Source of the DNA: Cryptomeria japonica
Lineage: Eukaryota; Streptophyta; Pinopsida; Cupressales; Cupressaceae
Direction of reading: 5' to 3'
DNA length: 64,000 nt
Assembly (NCBI RefSeq): GCF_030272615.1
Contig: NC_081407.1
Coordinates: 97,199,897-97,263,896, forward strand
Every line of letters starts with the position of its first letter. The stretch's first letter is position 1. Under the pieces are notes generated by a model that did no database searches, was not told the DNA's origin, and worked only from the letters and a program-made list of their open reading frames with translations. The translations under genes were made by a program, and so were the position numbers. Shown here one piece after another: positions 31,197 to 43,625 of this stretch.

Positions 31197-34100
31197 GTAT
31201 CTTGTCTTAATGTCTAACGATATTGAACATTTAATTTTTCGATTTTCTGCAGTTGATTTTCAAAGATGTTTTCCTTGAATTTGAGTTTATTTTGTGTTCT
31301 AAATTCTTCATAACCCATAGTCGAATGGATAAACTCAAATACAGTCAATCCAAATTTTTTTTGGAACAGTGATAATTATGATAAAACAAGTTGAAACACA
31401 GGATTTTGGAAAAAAAAAGCTCTTAAAATTTTGTTTTCCGTTGCATAATGCTGAGCCGAATCAGAAAATTATCTGTCTGTTTTTGCATGCCTGCACATTT
31501 TGTTGGATTTCTCCACAGAAAGAATACCCTGTTTCTGTATGTCTGTGTTAGTTTTCTTGCATTTCTTGAACTAAAAATAGACAAATTTATTCCTTAATTT
31601 GTTCAGGCAGCCTGTAAACAACTCCTCAAAGCAAGCAGAGTATCCATCTTTTGGCATATCTTCGCATCGTGGTCCTTACAAGTTTTACAATGATAGTTCC
31701 ATTGTGTCTAGTGCTCAGTCTTCTCCACCTGATCCTTCCTCAGATCTTCTGGAAATTCCTTTTGCACATTGCACAAAACCCTCCGTATTACTATCTGAGA
31801 GCAAACAGGGGCTGAAAAAGAAGAAAGAACTTGGTGTGTTTCCTCCCAGAAGTTCTAACTCACGATTTCGAACTTTTCTGGAGCCAGGCGAATCTATACC
31901 AGGAAGCCCAGCTAGGTTAAGCAATGAGAAGCTCTATTCTACTGCTCAAACTACATCATGCAGCAATACATCTGATGATGAATTGGTGGGGAATATTCAA
32001 GGATTGGATAAGCATATAAGTGGGGGAGTTTCTAAGGTGGGTGTAGAAAGGCATGGCTTAGATAGTGCTAAAGGATCTAATACAGGAGAGAAGGATGACA
32101 ATGGTTTTGAAAAGTCACGATTATCAGCTAGTAGTGGGCCTTTTCAACGATTGGCAATTTCCCCTCTCGAGGATCTTCAGTTACAACACAAGTTAAGGAG
32201 CTGTCGGGATTGGTTTCAGGAGTCCAAAGGGTTGCATTCAAATAAAGACAGTGCATCCCTTTCAGTGGACTCTTTGGGGTTTTCCTCAACCAGAGAAATT
32301 AATTCAAACATTGGGCTCTCTAACACACAAGAAGGAAGCCAAGAGATTGGAACCAAACGGCTTAGCACAAATGGCACTGACAGTGGTGAAGAATCAGATG
32401 AACTTGGATCATACGTTATCGAGATTGACACCAAGAGAGGGGAGACTATAGCTTATCTTCCTGAAAGGGACATTGGAATAGATGCTAGCAATGCTCATAA
32501 TCTGCTGATTTCTTCAATGAAAGAAACAATGGAAAATGCTAAAAACGAATTTCTTCCAAATAGGCCGATTAAACATGTGAATGACGATGTCAAAGGCAGT
32601 AAATTGAGACTACAGAGTTTATTACAGAAGGCATATAATTTTGATCCTTTAAGCGAAGCAGAAGCAAAAATGCAAGCATTGCAAACCAACAAAGGAAAGG
32701 GAAGGGGCAGGGAGTCCAGCAAGATGCCAATCAAACAACATATAACTGAAACATCTGCATGGCCAACTCCAACTCCAGCAGTGGATCAAGATGCCAAAGA
32801 AGATCTAATCAAAGAAATTAAGACGGCAGTGCCATGGGATCCTTATGCTATTGATCCTTCAACTATGGTATGTTTTGAAATGAATTTATACCATTAATTG
32901 TGAGTTCTCTTTTCTTACCCATCCTCCCCACAAAAATGTATATAGTCTGGCTAACTTTTGATCATATTCCACCAAATATGAAGGTGAAGGAGGTTTCTAA
33001 TAGGATAGAGAAATGGCACCATGAACAACCAGTGGTTTTCCGAGAAATGCCACTAGCATCAGACGACAATGCAGGTACATATTTGGAACTTTTTCCTTTT
33101 CTTGAGGGTGTTGGAAGTGGAAACACTGTAAGAGGGGGGGTGAATTAGAGTGAATAGATTTCTTTCTAATTAAAAATAACTAGAAGATACAGTCACAATA
33201 CAACACTAAAACAATATTCAAAAACATTCAAATAGATTGTTCTATCGAGGAGTAACAATCATTATTAATGCTTTAACGAAAATCTGAAAATTACTAGAGT
33301 GCTGCAATTAACGGAAATCTGAAAATTACGAGAGTGCTGCAATAAAACCCACTGCCATATAAAACAGATTTATGTAACATAAACATGCATAACCCATGAT
33401 AGATAATATGACAAATAATAGACCAATTATGTATCAGAGCTTGACAAGAATATGATAAACTGAAATGCACAAAACAATGAGACATCACATGACACAATTA
33501 TTTTCCTGAGTGGAAAACCCTCATGGGGTAGAAAAACCACTCGAACCTGTTTTTCATTAACATCAAATCTTCAACTCTGTTACATCTGTTTTCATAGGAG
33601 CACCAACTCCTTCCACTATACTGCCTTTGTTAAGCCCAAAAACTGAAATATCATCTGGAATACTGTAGATATACAAAAACTTTTCTGTTTTTAAGAGATT
33701 TTCTATTTGAATTTTTCAATCCCGACTTCTTGCTTTAAGCAAAGAAAATATATATATAGATAGAACAATGAAGCCATCCTTCATTCGTGAACATCACCTC
33801 CTTGAGTTGGGGTTAACCCAACTGCTGTAACTGAAAAACTAAAAAAAATGAAGAAGATTCCTCTTTCAGTGAACCCAAGACGGTAAAACTGAAAACTTCC
33901 TTATTTACTTTGGTTTGCATCTTAAAATGCAAATAAAAGTAATTAGAAAGTTATTTAACAATAAACTGAAACAATGTAGCTGTCCAGAAATATACGCAAG
34001 TAACAGAAAATAATAGCCTTTATTCTTCATTTCCAAAATCAAAGAATCCTTGCAAGATACCAAAGATTTACCTGTTCCAACTGTAAAGGTAAAAACTGAG

Positions 34101-37100
34101 CAGTGTTTGAAATAAAACACACGTTCTTTTGCACTTTTACAATGGTGCCTGGAAAACAAATAAACCCACCGCATCTTGAAAAATGCTACCAAGAAAAATA
34201 CTGTCTGAGAAAGTGCTATGATGTTGGCTAGGGTTTGAAACATTTCAAAGCGATGAAGAAAATATCTTGGCTTAATTCCTTTGTATTCAAAAACCAAAAT
34301 ACTTTGCCAAAATAAAAAGATCTTCGAAGTCCCGGGCAATAAAAACATAAAGTCATTAAAAAACTTTCAATAAATAATTCTGTTTTGAGATCCGCATAAT
34401 TTGTGCCACATCATCTTATTCATCCACATCACTGTCCAGGTCAAATCAAATACCTTCAGTAAGACTAATAAAACAAGATGGTCACGTGTTGTAAAATATC
34501 TGCCACAACCAATGAGATTCAACTAATCAAGTGAATCATCCAAGAGCAATTTTTTTCATCAAGGACAACACAGAAGAGATGTCAACAGAGGGCACCAGTC
34601 TAAAGTTTAAATTGGGGAATTCTTAATAAATTTTGTTATTATGTAAAGCATTGTAAAAAATCCTTTTTGTAGCAGCATAGAATTTGCTTTCCGTTCACAT
34701 TACAGTCGAGAATTTTTAATGCCTCAAACCAGAGCATCAACTAATTTTCCTCCCTAAAGCAATTGTTTAACTCTTAAGGTATATACAAGTTACAAGTCGC
34801 TAAAATACACATAGGAGATGTATGATATTTACTATTCTGAGTTGACTGTCATGATTTGGATTCTTTTTAGATGTAATAACTGAGAAGGAAACTACAGAAA
34901 GCCGGAGAAAAAGATTTGAGAAGGAGCGCCATCTTCGAACTAAAGAGCGTGTGGTATGTTATGCAGCTAGTAAGTCCAATTTTGTAACACAAATTTACAA
35001 ATGAACATCTTCTGAAAGACGTAGCCTTTGCCGATTTATATTTATTTTTATCTTCTAGGTAGCAGTTATTTTCTATAGAAGAGAACAGACGAGGAACAAT
35101 CTATGCAAATTTTAAGCAGAATATTTGTTTTCATTATTGTATCCCTTTAAAATGGTCTTATTGGCAAATTTAAGTTTTTTTCTTAAATGCTGCTAAATTT
35201 GTTTCTCTATCGTGGTAATTTTGCAACTAATCATTTGATGTAAAGACAATGGACAATGAAAGAGGTGGAATCGACAATGCTTACACAAGTGTGTCAATAA
35301 ACAATGTAGATCATTAGATATTTGGTTTGCGTTATACCTCTTTGAAGAGGTGGAATCGACAATGCTTACACGAGTGCATAGATAAACAATGTAGACCATT
35401 AGATATTCGGTTTGCATTTTGCCTCTTTGCTTTACTTGAATTGTGATGCAATCTATCTAGAACCAATCAATATAACTTTTTACATACAACTCAAGATATC
35501 TGGCAGTATGAAGATTAGTTAGCCACAGGAAGATGAGAATGTGACTCTCTTGTTCCCATTCAAATTTTCATCCAAACTTTGTACCTCAACCTTTTGTAAC
35601 TACGGTAATGACATGCACTTTAGTGCCATAATTCTTTATTGCTTTCAATTGGCACCATGATTGGTTATCTCACCACCCATTCTGCATTAATTTTTCTCCC
35701 AAGTTCTTTGATTGCTAACTGGTATGTGTAGGAAAGCCTGCGATCAAAGAGAGAGTTAAGGAACTTTAAAATAAGATATTTTATAACCTTTTGCATTTCG
35801 TAATTGCAGTCCAAAATATTGGTTGAGAAGAAGCACAAAGAATTGGAAATTGAAGAAGAACAAGAAGAGAAGACTGTAAGTAATGGGTCTTTTTTTCGTC
35901 TTTCTTTGCTCATGCTATATCTGACAGATCGTGGTTTTCCTCCCATTCATGGCATGGCCTTCTGCCTTTCGTTTGAAGACATTCAATATGGTAACATTTG
36001 TCGAAATGTAATCTTGCCTTGCAGAAAACTTCGGATAAGTTGGATGTTGAGATAAAACGTTGGTCAGCAGGCAAGGAAGGCAACATCCGTGCCTTACTTT
36101 CAACACTGCAATATGTAAATTTCTCATCTTTGGACACTGGGATTTGAACATCCCATAATTCATAATTTTGTGTTTGTTTCATAACACGACAAGCATAGAT
36201 TTATATCTACATCATTTCTATTTTGGCATAGTATAACTATAAGGTAAATAGAAATATTTTTTCTCTACTTTTGAAATGCAATATTAACGCTTTTACCAAA
36301 ATGCAAATATCAATGCCGAGTTTGAGGAGCCCAGGTATTTTAAAGAAGGATACTATTTTCTTTGGCCGACATGAATGTATTTGCCATTGGCTGATGAAAT
36401 CGTTTCCTAGAATTATTTCTTTTGATATATATCAACTTTAATGGCTTCATATTTTAAATTGAATTGTTACTATAGGTGCTTTGGCCAGAATGTGGATGGA
36501 GGCCAGTTCCCCTTATTGAGATTATTGAAGGAGCTGCTGTCAAGAAAGCCTATCAGAAGGCAAGGCTGTGTGTGCATCCCGACAAATTGCAACAGAAGGG
36601 TGCAAGTTTACAACAAAAATACATTGCCGAAAAGGTCTTTAACATTCTACAGGTAATTAGACTAGAATTTTGTAAGGTTGTTATTTATTGGCATGCATAT
36701 AAAATTATGGTTTTTTGATAGGTTAATTATGAGTTCTATATTGAGCACACCCATAAGAATTTAAGAAGTTAAGCTAAATGCACAGTCATGAAAGCTGAAA
36801 TAATTAAATGATTAGTTTTACTTTTAATTACCATCGAGACAAAAAAGAATCCTGCTAAACTGGGCCAGCCAGAGCAACATACTAAATAAACCAAGCAACA
36901 TACTAAATAAACCAAACTGTTCTCTCACCTTTGTCCCCCTACCACCCTTTTTTTTATGGGGGTTTTTTGGATCAATCTAGATAGACTGAAATTTCTTCAA
37001 CTGAGAGTCAAGGATTGAGGGGTATCCATTCTGTCAAATTTGTCTGGTCATAATCCCAACCTCATCCCTTATGATGTTGGAGCGTTGCACTCAGCAAGAC

Positions 37101-40100
37101 TTGGTCTCTCGTGGACTTATTCAGAACCATTCAACTTTACCAACAGATCAAAGGTCCAACAACAGACCAAAGATCCTCTGACATGGCCCAACTTTTTAAC
37201 TATTAGATACACTCAGGCTAGAGCATTCTATCTCCATCTCCACCATCTTTACACCAAGCTACAGAAAATCCTGTGCAGTGGCTTTGGTAATGCTAAGCTT
37301 AGAAATGAGCGAGAGGGTAAAGAAGCTATAAATTTCCAAAAATATGTCAAGAAGGATTACCTTGAGTTTATCAACATACTCTGCCAAATCTTGATTGAAC
37401 AAAGCCGAGTCTTCATGTCTCTTTGAAAGAGAGTGAGAGGAAATTTTAAAATTTGCGAGTTCCTCTTCTGTCAGCAGATGAACAGAGGCTTCCTCTGCAT
37501 CTTACAACCTTCCTTGATCTTTTTGCAGTATGAAAAAAATCCCCCGCGCAGAAGATTCTGTTAAGAATACAATCCCCAAGAGTTTGAAATGTGGGCACGT
37601 AACTTGTTGAAAAATTCCTCAGTAACTAAGGCTCTGGTCATCCGCACACTAGAATTACAGAGCCCATGCTCCCCCAAGAATGGTTTCACAAAACCAAGGT
37701 TAACCAAGTTTGAAAGGCTATCCAAAACAATGCCATAAAGGCTTTGTAAGAAGCCAATTTTCGAACTCTAGTAGACCCGAAACACCATCTGCTCTTAGTG
37801 TGGACCCTAGGAAACCTTACATATTGAAATAACTAGATTTTTCTTCTGGTCAACCTTAGATAACATTCATCCATCTTCAGGGATGATCTCTAAATCAATT
37901 CTTGGCCTATTGTCCATCTTTAGTTTTAAATGGTAATTCCTTTATTCTTTTCATGCAAAGCTGTCCACAATTGAAGGAAAAATTACTACAGGTGCAAGCA
38001 ACCTGTACTGCCATCTCTTGAAAGGAAACATCCTCAAATCACAATGAAGTCACTCAGTCAATTAATGAAGACTAGATATATCCCAAGACTTGTCTTTATG
38101 GAATTTCTATTGCATCTCATCCTCAAATAGACTGCTTCATTCTAACATGTTTTTGGTCCACTATTATCAATAACAAGATGAGGTTGATCATAATAGCATT
38201 CCGTTTACATGGCATTGATATCAACAACTCTCACAGATGAGGCTGATCATAGTCCATTCCATTTGCATGGCACTGGTATGGCAAACTGAAAGTGTAGGAT
38301 TTCAAGCACTCAAATATCAAACAGGGAAAAATTGTCAAAACTGAATTTTTTTGAAGAACGTGCAAAAAAGGAGAAAAGTAACTGTTATCGTTATCTTACG
38401 GAAAATAGTGTGTAGAAAACGAAACATATAACACAAATAGCATTTGTTTAATATTGCCAGTTACAAATTATAAACTTTGTCCTAAGCCTAGACTCTCGAA
38501 TTTTTATCATAACGTATAACTTAGAGCACAAAACTAAGGATAGCAATATTGAGTCATACTCTTAGTTTTCTATTGATTCTTAAAATTCCTTTATCTACAG
38601 GATTCTTTTGTATACGTGTGCTTTGATTTTAGAGAAAGTAAAATGAACAAATGGAAAGATTAGTACATATAAAATATATGCGAGGAAAGATGACATTTTG
38701 AAAAAAACTAAAAAAAGGAAAAAAAATGGACTCATTCAATAAACCCTGAATTATTTAATAGTTATTGAATTTTCCCATGTGTTGTTTTTTTTTTGGGAGG
38801 TTTTTCAACCTAAAGACCAGTATTTGGTAAAAAAATAAAAAAATGGCAACGCTTTGAACCGGTATGGTTACAAGTCAGGCTATCATTAACACTGTTTGCT
38901 CCTGGCTTTTGCTTCTACAAGGCTGATTCTTCTCAATTTGCATCGGCGGACATTTCAAAATAGGGATGGAATTCCATCATAAACTTCTTAAATAACGTTC
39001 AACTTCTTTTTTGGCAACACATTCTCTTGATAAAGAAACAATTCAATATAATAATCTGAAGCTCTACAATTCCTAAGTTCACAATGCATATTCTGGTAGC
39101 ATTGTAATTTAAAATATCTTTGCTTAGTAGTCCAATAAAAAGTAGTTTATTCCCTCGATTGCTCTTGTTCTTATGCGTTGGATTCAAAATACCATGAATC
39201 ATATGCATTCCATTCTTGTTGCAGATTTAATTTATACAATTTCTTAGTAGTCCATCAAAGGTTACTTTTGGATTACCATATTCAAGAAGAGACGCTCCAT
39301 GAAAACAATGTATTTGGTATGTCAAGTCGTACTATTTCATTGAGAGACAATGTAGAGCATTTAAGACTATATATCTTCACGCTTCAACATTCTTGAACTA
39401 TAGGAACCGATCTCTTTGTAAGATGAAACACAATTCCATCCAACCTGGCCCACCCATTCAACTTGTAAGACTAAGAAATTTCTTACAGTTTCCTCTTAAA
39501 ACGAGGAGGAAATAACTAACACCTCGGAGACAGTATTAGATCACTTGTTTCCATTATCTACTGTACTAAACTTTAATGTGTCTTGCACTATAAAAGTTAT
39601 TGTGTTTTATGCTTACCCTTTGTGTGCTTTATTCTTAGCATTTATGATGTAAGTGAGATTCTTGAGCAATCTCTGATAAATTGCCCATAATTAAGGGAAA
39701 AATAAAACTTGAAGGGTTACAAAATTAAGTGTTTGCTACCATAGTTTATAAATTTTGGTTCTAACTTATTTGAAAGTGTTTTTCCCAAGTAAGCATGGAC
39801 ATAAATTAGGCAATGTGTTAGCCAATTCCTTTCCCTTATCATGTCTGCTGATTTTCGTTTCTCTCCCAGTTGATCTCCAGTAACCCTAAATGCCATATCC
39901 AAATTTTTTAGAGGAAGTAAAAACAAGTATATCTTATTAGATTTGTTAAACTTTTGGATATAACAATGTGCAATATTTTCATCATCAACATTTTGGATCA
40001 TATTTCATGATCTTTCATTAGGATTTTCTGCTCAGTAGCTATTTCATTCTGATGATGGATCATGAAATATGATCCAAAACATTGATGACAAAAAATATTA

Positions 40101-42451
40101 CACACATTTTTATCCAGAAATTCAACAAATCTAACATTATGAACTGTGGAAATTGCATTGGCTCATGTATATCTATATCAACATCATGTATATCTATATC
40201 AACATCTTAGAAGGGACTCTCTCAGATATGTTGAAAATTACTCTGATTTCTCATAACAAGTACATCCTAGTTATGAATGCCTGTGAAATCCTTCACTTAA
40301 GGTACAACGCTGTAAGAAGGCATGTCCTAACTTGGAATTTATTTTCCAAATTTACGAGGCTCGCACAACCCAAAGTATGATATTGTTTCGTGCTAAATAG
40401 AAGCTGCATCTCACCTAGGGCTTTCTAGATCTTTGGTATTGTGTCCAAGTGGTCCTTGTAACCAACCCCCCATAAAGTTGTAGATTAAGGAGTGTTTTTG
40501 CTTGTACCATTTTAAATCTTAAATTGACTCAACATTCACCACAATGGCAACACTAAATTTGTCAATGATAAGCAAACTGTTTGCTGCAAGATAGAAGACA
40601 AAACCTTCTTGAAACATCTGATCTACTTATTCAGACTAATGTTATCTTTGCCAGAAAATATGTTGATTAGAAACTCGAATTCAATTTTTCCTTTTTTCTT
40701 GATTAAGAATAAAATCCTTGGATAGCGGAGAGTTATGAGATTTGGTCGCTAAACACAAACATATTTGTATTTCACACCAATAGTTCGCTAGAATGCGATA
40801 TCTTTGGCTTGACATCAAACATCTTCTTATGTTATTGATTTGGATAAGGGTTAGTGGTCATTTTTATCATACAACAGCCTCCTTGCAAAATCTGTGTAGC
40901 TTTTTAATGTTGCATGCTTGTTGAAGGGCACTTTATATACAAATCATTGCTCTTACATGTATTACTTCTATGTTATTTTGTAGGTTGTATAACTATTATT
41001 CCCTTTTAGATTTGTTGACATGGTCAGATTTAATATACATGTTTAATTGGCTCTTTCCTCCTTTGAGGTCACTTCCCTCTCTGTGTCTGACACAGGAGAG
41101 ACAATGTTGGTTCTTTGAGGTCTCTTGGCTTCTACAGCTTATAAATGTTTCCATTAAGACATTTAAAAGAGGATTGAGCGAGTGGTCCAGGAAGACATTT
41201 AATGACAATCATTCTGGCCAATTGAGCGAGTGGTCCACGAAGACAGTTAATGACAATCATCCTGGCCCCCTAGATGTTTCTATTTTCAAATTTAGGCTCT
41301 ATTTAGCCTTTTGACAGAAACATCTACATAGTTGCAATATCCTTATTATCTTATATGTTATAGACATCAAGTTTCTACAATTTATGAGATTTGGAAAAGC
41401 TGTTTCTGGATTAGAGTGTGATCCTGATTTGAAACATTGATGCAAAAACTAACACAATCTAATCCAAAAACAGCTCTTCCATATCTTATCTGTGACAATA
41501 GTACACACTACAAGGATCTCCTGGGCCTATCAGATTGATTACATCATTTTTGGACGCACCTCAGCATGGCATCCATCACATTGACATAGACAACTGAAAA
41601 CTAACTGGCTAATGCATTTTCATCCACTTAGCTCTTAGAGCAGCCTATGTTGTCGGATCGAGTAGTTGACGCAGGCTAAGGATTGCCTCTTCAATGCACT
41701 CAGTTCATATTTTACGACCAGCTCTGTATCAAGAGTTTATTTGGCCTTTCTTTATGAGACCATGGACTTTGGATTTAGGGAAAACACAGTGCGATGTCAC
41801 ATCCAAATAATGCATTACTAACCTCCAATTAAACAAAAGTCCTGGAACTAACACCCACATAAAAAGTCTTATACATTGCATTTTCAGTTTGAAATCTATA
41901 CTTCATAGCTAAATTAAATAAGAGTTAGAACTAATCCCATCCTCTACGGGCTTGAGGTCTTTGTATTCCACAGGGGAGCCACATGTTAGAATTGAGTGTG
42001 AGGAAGGCATGGACGGAGGAGTTAGAAAAACTAGTATGTTATTCAATTTTTTTTCCATATACATTTAGAGCTCATCATTAGGTTTGATGATGCAGACTTC
42101 CACAGGGGAGGCACATTTTGGAATCCAGAGGGGGAAGGGTACGGACGGGGGTAAATGGAAAAACTAATACTTTATTAAAAAACTTTGCCGCTTACATTTT
42201 GACCTAATAAAAAAGAAAAGAAAAATCAAGCTTGGGGACAACTAGACTTTGCCACTCATCCTACATCATATGCAGAATTATGAGATTTAATGATGCCATG
42301 TCCATAAAATGTGGATGAGATTCAATATTTTTTTTTGCACATGGATATTATATATTTATAATGTGAAGAAAAAGGTGGACAACTTACTAAAGCTCCATTT
42401 TTGTGAAAGCAGGAAGCATGGGCAATCTTTAGTTCCCTGGATCCTTTTTAG
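30712..42451 (+). CDS. Auxilin-like J-domain protein, JAC1-like, eight exons
   Basis: Reconstructed exons: 30712-31196, 31607-32867, 32984-33074, 34871-34953, 35810-35875, 36025-36114, 36476-36652 and 42413-42451. All introns are GT...AG and all phases fit, giving 763 codons and the stop TAG at 42449-42451. The N-terminal half is Ser-rich and disordered, with [12 protein letters not shown] and [20 protein letters not shown], phrases typical of plant auxilin-related proteins and especially of JAC1. Exons 4-5 are charged and helical. Exons 6-8 form the C-terminal auxilin J domain with the HPD motif ([11 protein letters not shown]) that stimulates Hsc70 ATPase. Arabidopsis JAC1 is needed for blue-light chloroplast accumulation movement; auxilins act in clathrin uncoating (family knowledge). 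An upstream in-frame stop at 30667 supports the chosen ATG. JAC1 orthology rather than a general auxilin-like call is inference. The frame has no damage, so the gene looks functional. Confidence 0.88.
31607..32867 (+). CDS. J-domain gene exon 2 (large, disordered region)
   Basis: 1261 bases, from TTCAG/GCAGCC to ACTATG/GTATG. It encodes a Ser-, Asp- and Lys-rich region with no folded domain visible, and near its end a short conserved-looking [12 protein letters not shown]. The alternative acceptor four bases on would bring an immediate stop, which fixes the exon start. Confidence 0.85.
33109..34587 (-). mobile_element. Copia-type solo LTR in intron 3, TSD GAGGG
   Basis: The plus strand starts TGTTGGAAGTGG, ends AGATGTCAACA, and is flanked by GAGGG at 33104-33108 and 34588-34592. 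It is 1479 bp with no internal region. The block GTAAGAGGGGGGGTGAATTAG just inside its left edge is the reverse complement of the block near the 3' end of the sense-strand LTRs, so the LTR is antisense to the host gene. Without it the intron would be about 310 bases. Confidence 0.85.
35261..35430. repeat. 85-bp direct duplication in intron 4
   Basis: AGAGGTGGAATCGACAATGC begins at 35261 and again at 35346. The two units run to CCTCTTTG with about nine differences. It is non-coding. Confidence 0.85.
36476..36652 (+). CDS. J-domain gene exon 7 (J-domain core with HPD)
   Basis: 59 codons: [16 protein letters not shown], then [20 protein letters not shown], then [11 protein letters not shown]. 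This is the canonical auxilin-type J domain with intact His-Pro-Asp. The donor is CTACAG/GTAATT. Confidence 0.92.
38177..38280. repeat. Imperfect direct repeat, about 59-bp unit
   Basis: GATGAGGTTGATCATAATAGCATTCCGTTTACATGGCATTG and GATGAGGCTGATCATAGTCCATTCCATTTGCATGGCACTG lie in tandem (second copy from 38236). Confidence 0.75.
39934..40137. repeat. Long inverted repeat with 45-base loop
   Basis: Arm 39934-40012 is the imperfect reverse complement of 40058-40137, perfect over the 18 or so bases next to the loop (GGATCATATTTCATGATC) and weaker outward to TTAGATTTGTT. The RNA could fold into a hairpin with arms of about 80 bases. It may be a small MITE or a local foldback. Confidence 0.8.
41173..41268. 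repeat. 48-bp direct duplication
   Basis: ATTGAGCGAGTGGTCCA starts at 41173 and 41221. The copies differ at three or four positions. Confidence 0.85.
41388..41485. repeat. Inverted repeat with arms of about 33 bases
   Basis: Arm 41388-41419 (with AGCTGTTTCTGGATTAGA) pairs with 41452-41485 (TCTAATCCAAAAACAGCT) around a 32-base loop, with about four mismatches. Confidence 0.8.
42413..42451 (+). CDS. J-domain gene terminal micro-exon
   Basis: After AAAGCAG at 42406-42412 the sequence encodes [12 protein letters not shown] and a TAG. Plant auxilin-type J domains end with an EAW.HF..L-like segment right after the FNILQ encoded by exon 7, so this short exon completes the domain. It lies 5760 bases after exon 7 and is easily missed by gene finders. 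Confidence 0.8.
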   Translation, partial: EAWAIFSSLDPF

Positions 42452-43620
42452 AGTCACCTGGATGATCAAGCATAAAAGTTGGGACACAGTCAACTATTTA
42501 ATGTGTGAAACATGGATTTTTCTATCCTTCCATGAACTTTGGATCATCTCTTTGGTGTTTTTGAAGCAGAATGCTCTGTACAATGTAAAGATCTCACACA
42601 GCTTACTTTGTACATTGCATTTGTATTTTGTCATTTCAAAAGGAAACAAATTCAAATTGGTTTGATTATTTTGGAAGATTTGTGTTTTAATCTCTGTTAA
42701 TTCTATGTAGATACTAATATCCTATAATGTATACCTCAGATTTAGTTTGAAACCGTAACTTTGACCTGGGTTTTACATGTTCGAAACTCCTTTAAAAATT
42801 ATTTTTCCCTGTCTAGTTTTGAAATCTAATGTCATTTCCTTACTATTAATTTGTTTCATGAACATTACGATACAGTCCCATTGCTTTATTAACTATTTAT
42901 TTATTTGCAGTGTATTTGATATTTATTTTAGGGATGTTGAAGTTCAAAATTGATCTACTTCAGCATATGGTGTTTTTAATTGATATAAATTATACTAACT
43001 TTTTTTTTTCTAAAGGCGAGCATCTTTCCCAATTAAAGCACAGCCAATTAATGGGCTTTTATAAAATAAATTGATAAATACACACCATCAAATCAAATTA
43101 AAAAAGTGCAAACATGACACATATGATAAGAACCGCCACTATATCTTTCAAAACTATTGAGAGATTCTTTTATAACAATATTCTTTGTAATGTCCCACAT
43201 TGAAGTTAAAGGTGACCACCTATAACCTCAACCAAGGTTACATAGGCATACGTGAGTCTATTGAAGTCTTCTCATATGTTATGTCAAATGAAATCTCTAT
43301 CTTGGACAGATTTATACTATTTATTAGTGTAATGTTGAAACACTTAACCTAAGTTTTAGGTTTATTTTGCAAGATTATTTTAATATAATCATATATTCAT
43401 AAATGCTACATATTTGTGTAAAGTTGGATTCATGTTGTCAATTTATTATCCTCCTCTATTTATCTATTTTCTTATATATGTAACTAGCAATTGCACCTTT
43501 GTGTGCAATGGGTATGCTGACAAGGTGTGGAAGGTCAACTATCAAAAAAAAAATTCTATTTTTTGCATACATTTGTGCAATACGTGAGGTCAATTGGTAG
43601 GCCACTTAGCAAATGACGTT
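42452..43620. other. 3' flank of the J-domain gene and intergenic DNA
   Basis: The 3' UTR should begin at 42452; I cannot place the poly(A) site. 42960-43600 is AT-rich with a GTAATGTCCCACATTGAAG phrase (43179 on) that recalls plant LTR starts, but no partner was found. No gene was seen. Confidence 0.5.
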
Positions 43621-43625
43621 GTTTG

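Larger units (their letters stand above)
36653..42412 (+). other. Intron 7 of the J-domain gene, 5760 bp
   Basis: A very long intron with GT...AG ends. It contains a 128-codon open frame at 37040-37426 of no recognised family, a duplicated segment at 38177-38280, two long inverted repeats (39934-40137 and 41388-41485), a 48-bp direct duplication (41173-41268), and two loosely repeated CCACAGGGGAG.CACAT segments (about 41970 and 42100). No complete TE with TSD was found inside. Confidence 0.75.

Noticed and set aside
36476-36718. Gene end at the stop near 36718, reading through from exon 7
   Set aside because: A consensus donor at 36652/36653 and the conserved J-domain C-terminus encoded at 42413-42451 support splicing instead.
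37040-37426. 128-codon open frame in intron 7
   Set aside because: No recognisable motif, no splice signals tying it to the host gene, and no TE partner; probably chance or an old relic.
43179-43300. LTR start suggested by GTAATGTCCCACATTGAAG
   Set aside because: No matching end, TSD or partner LTR found nearby.
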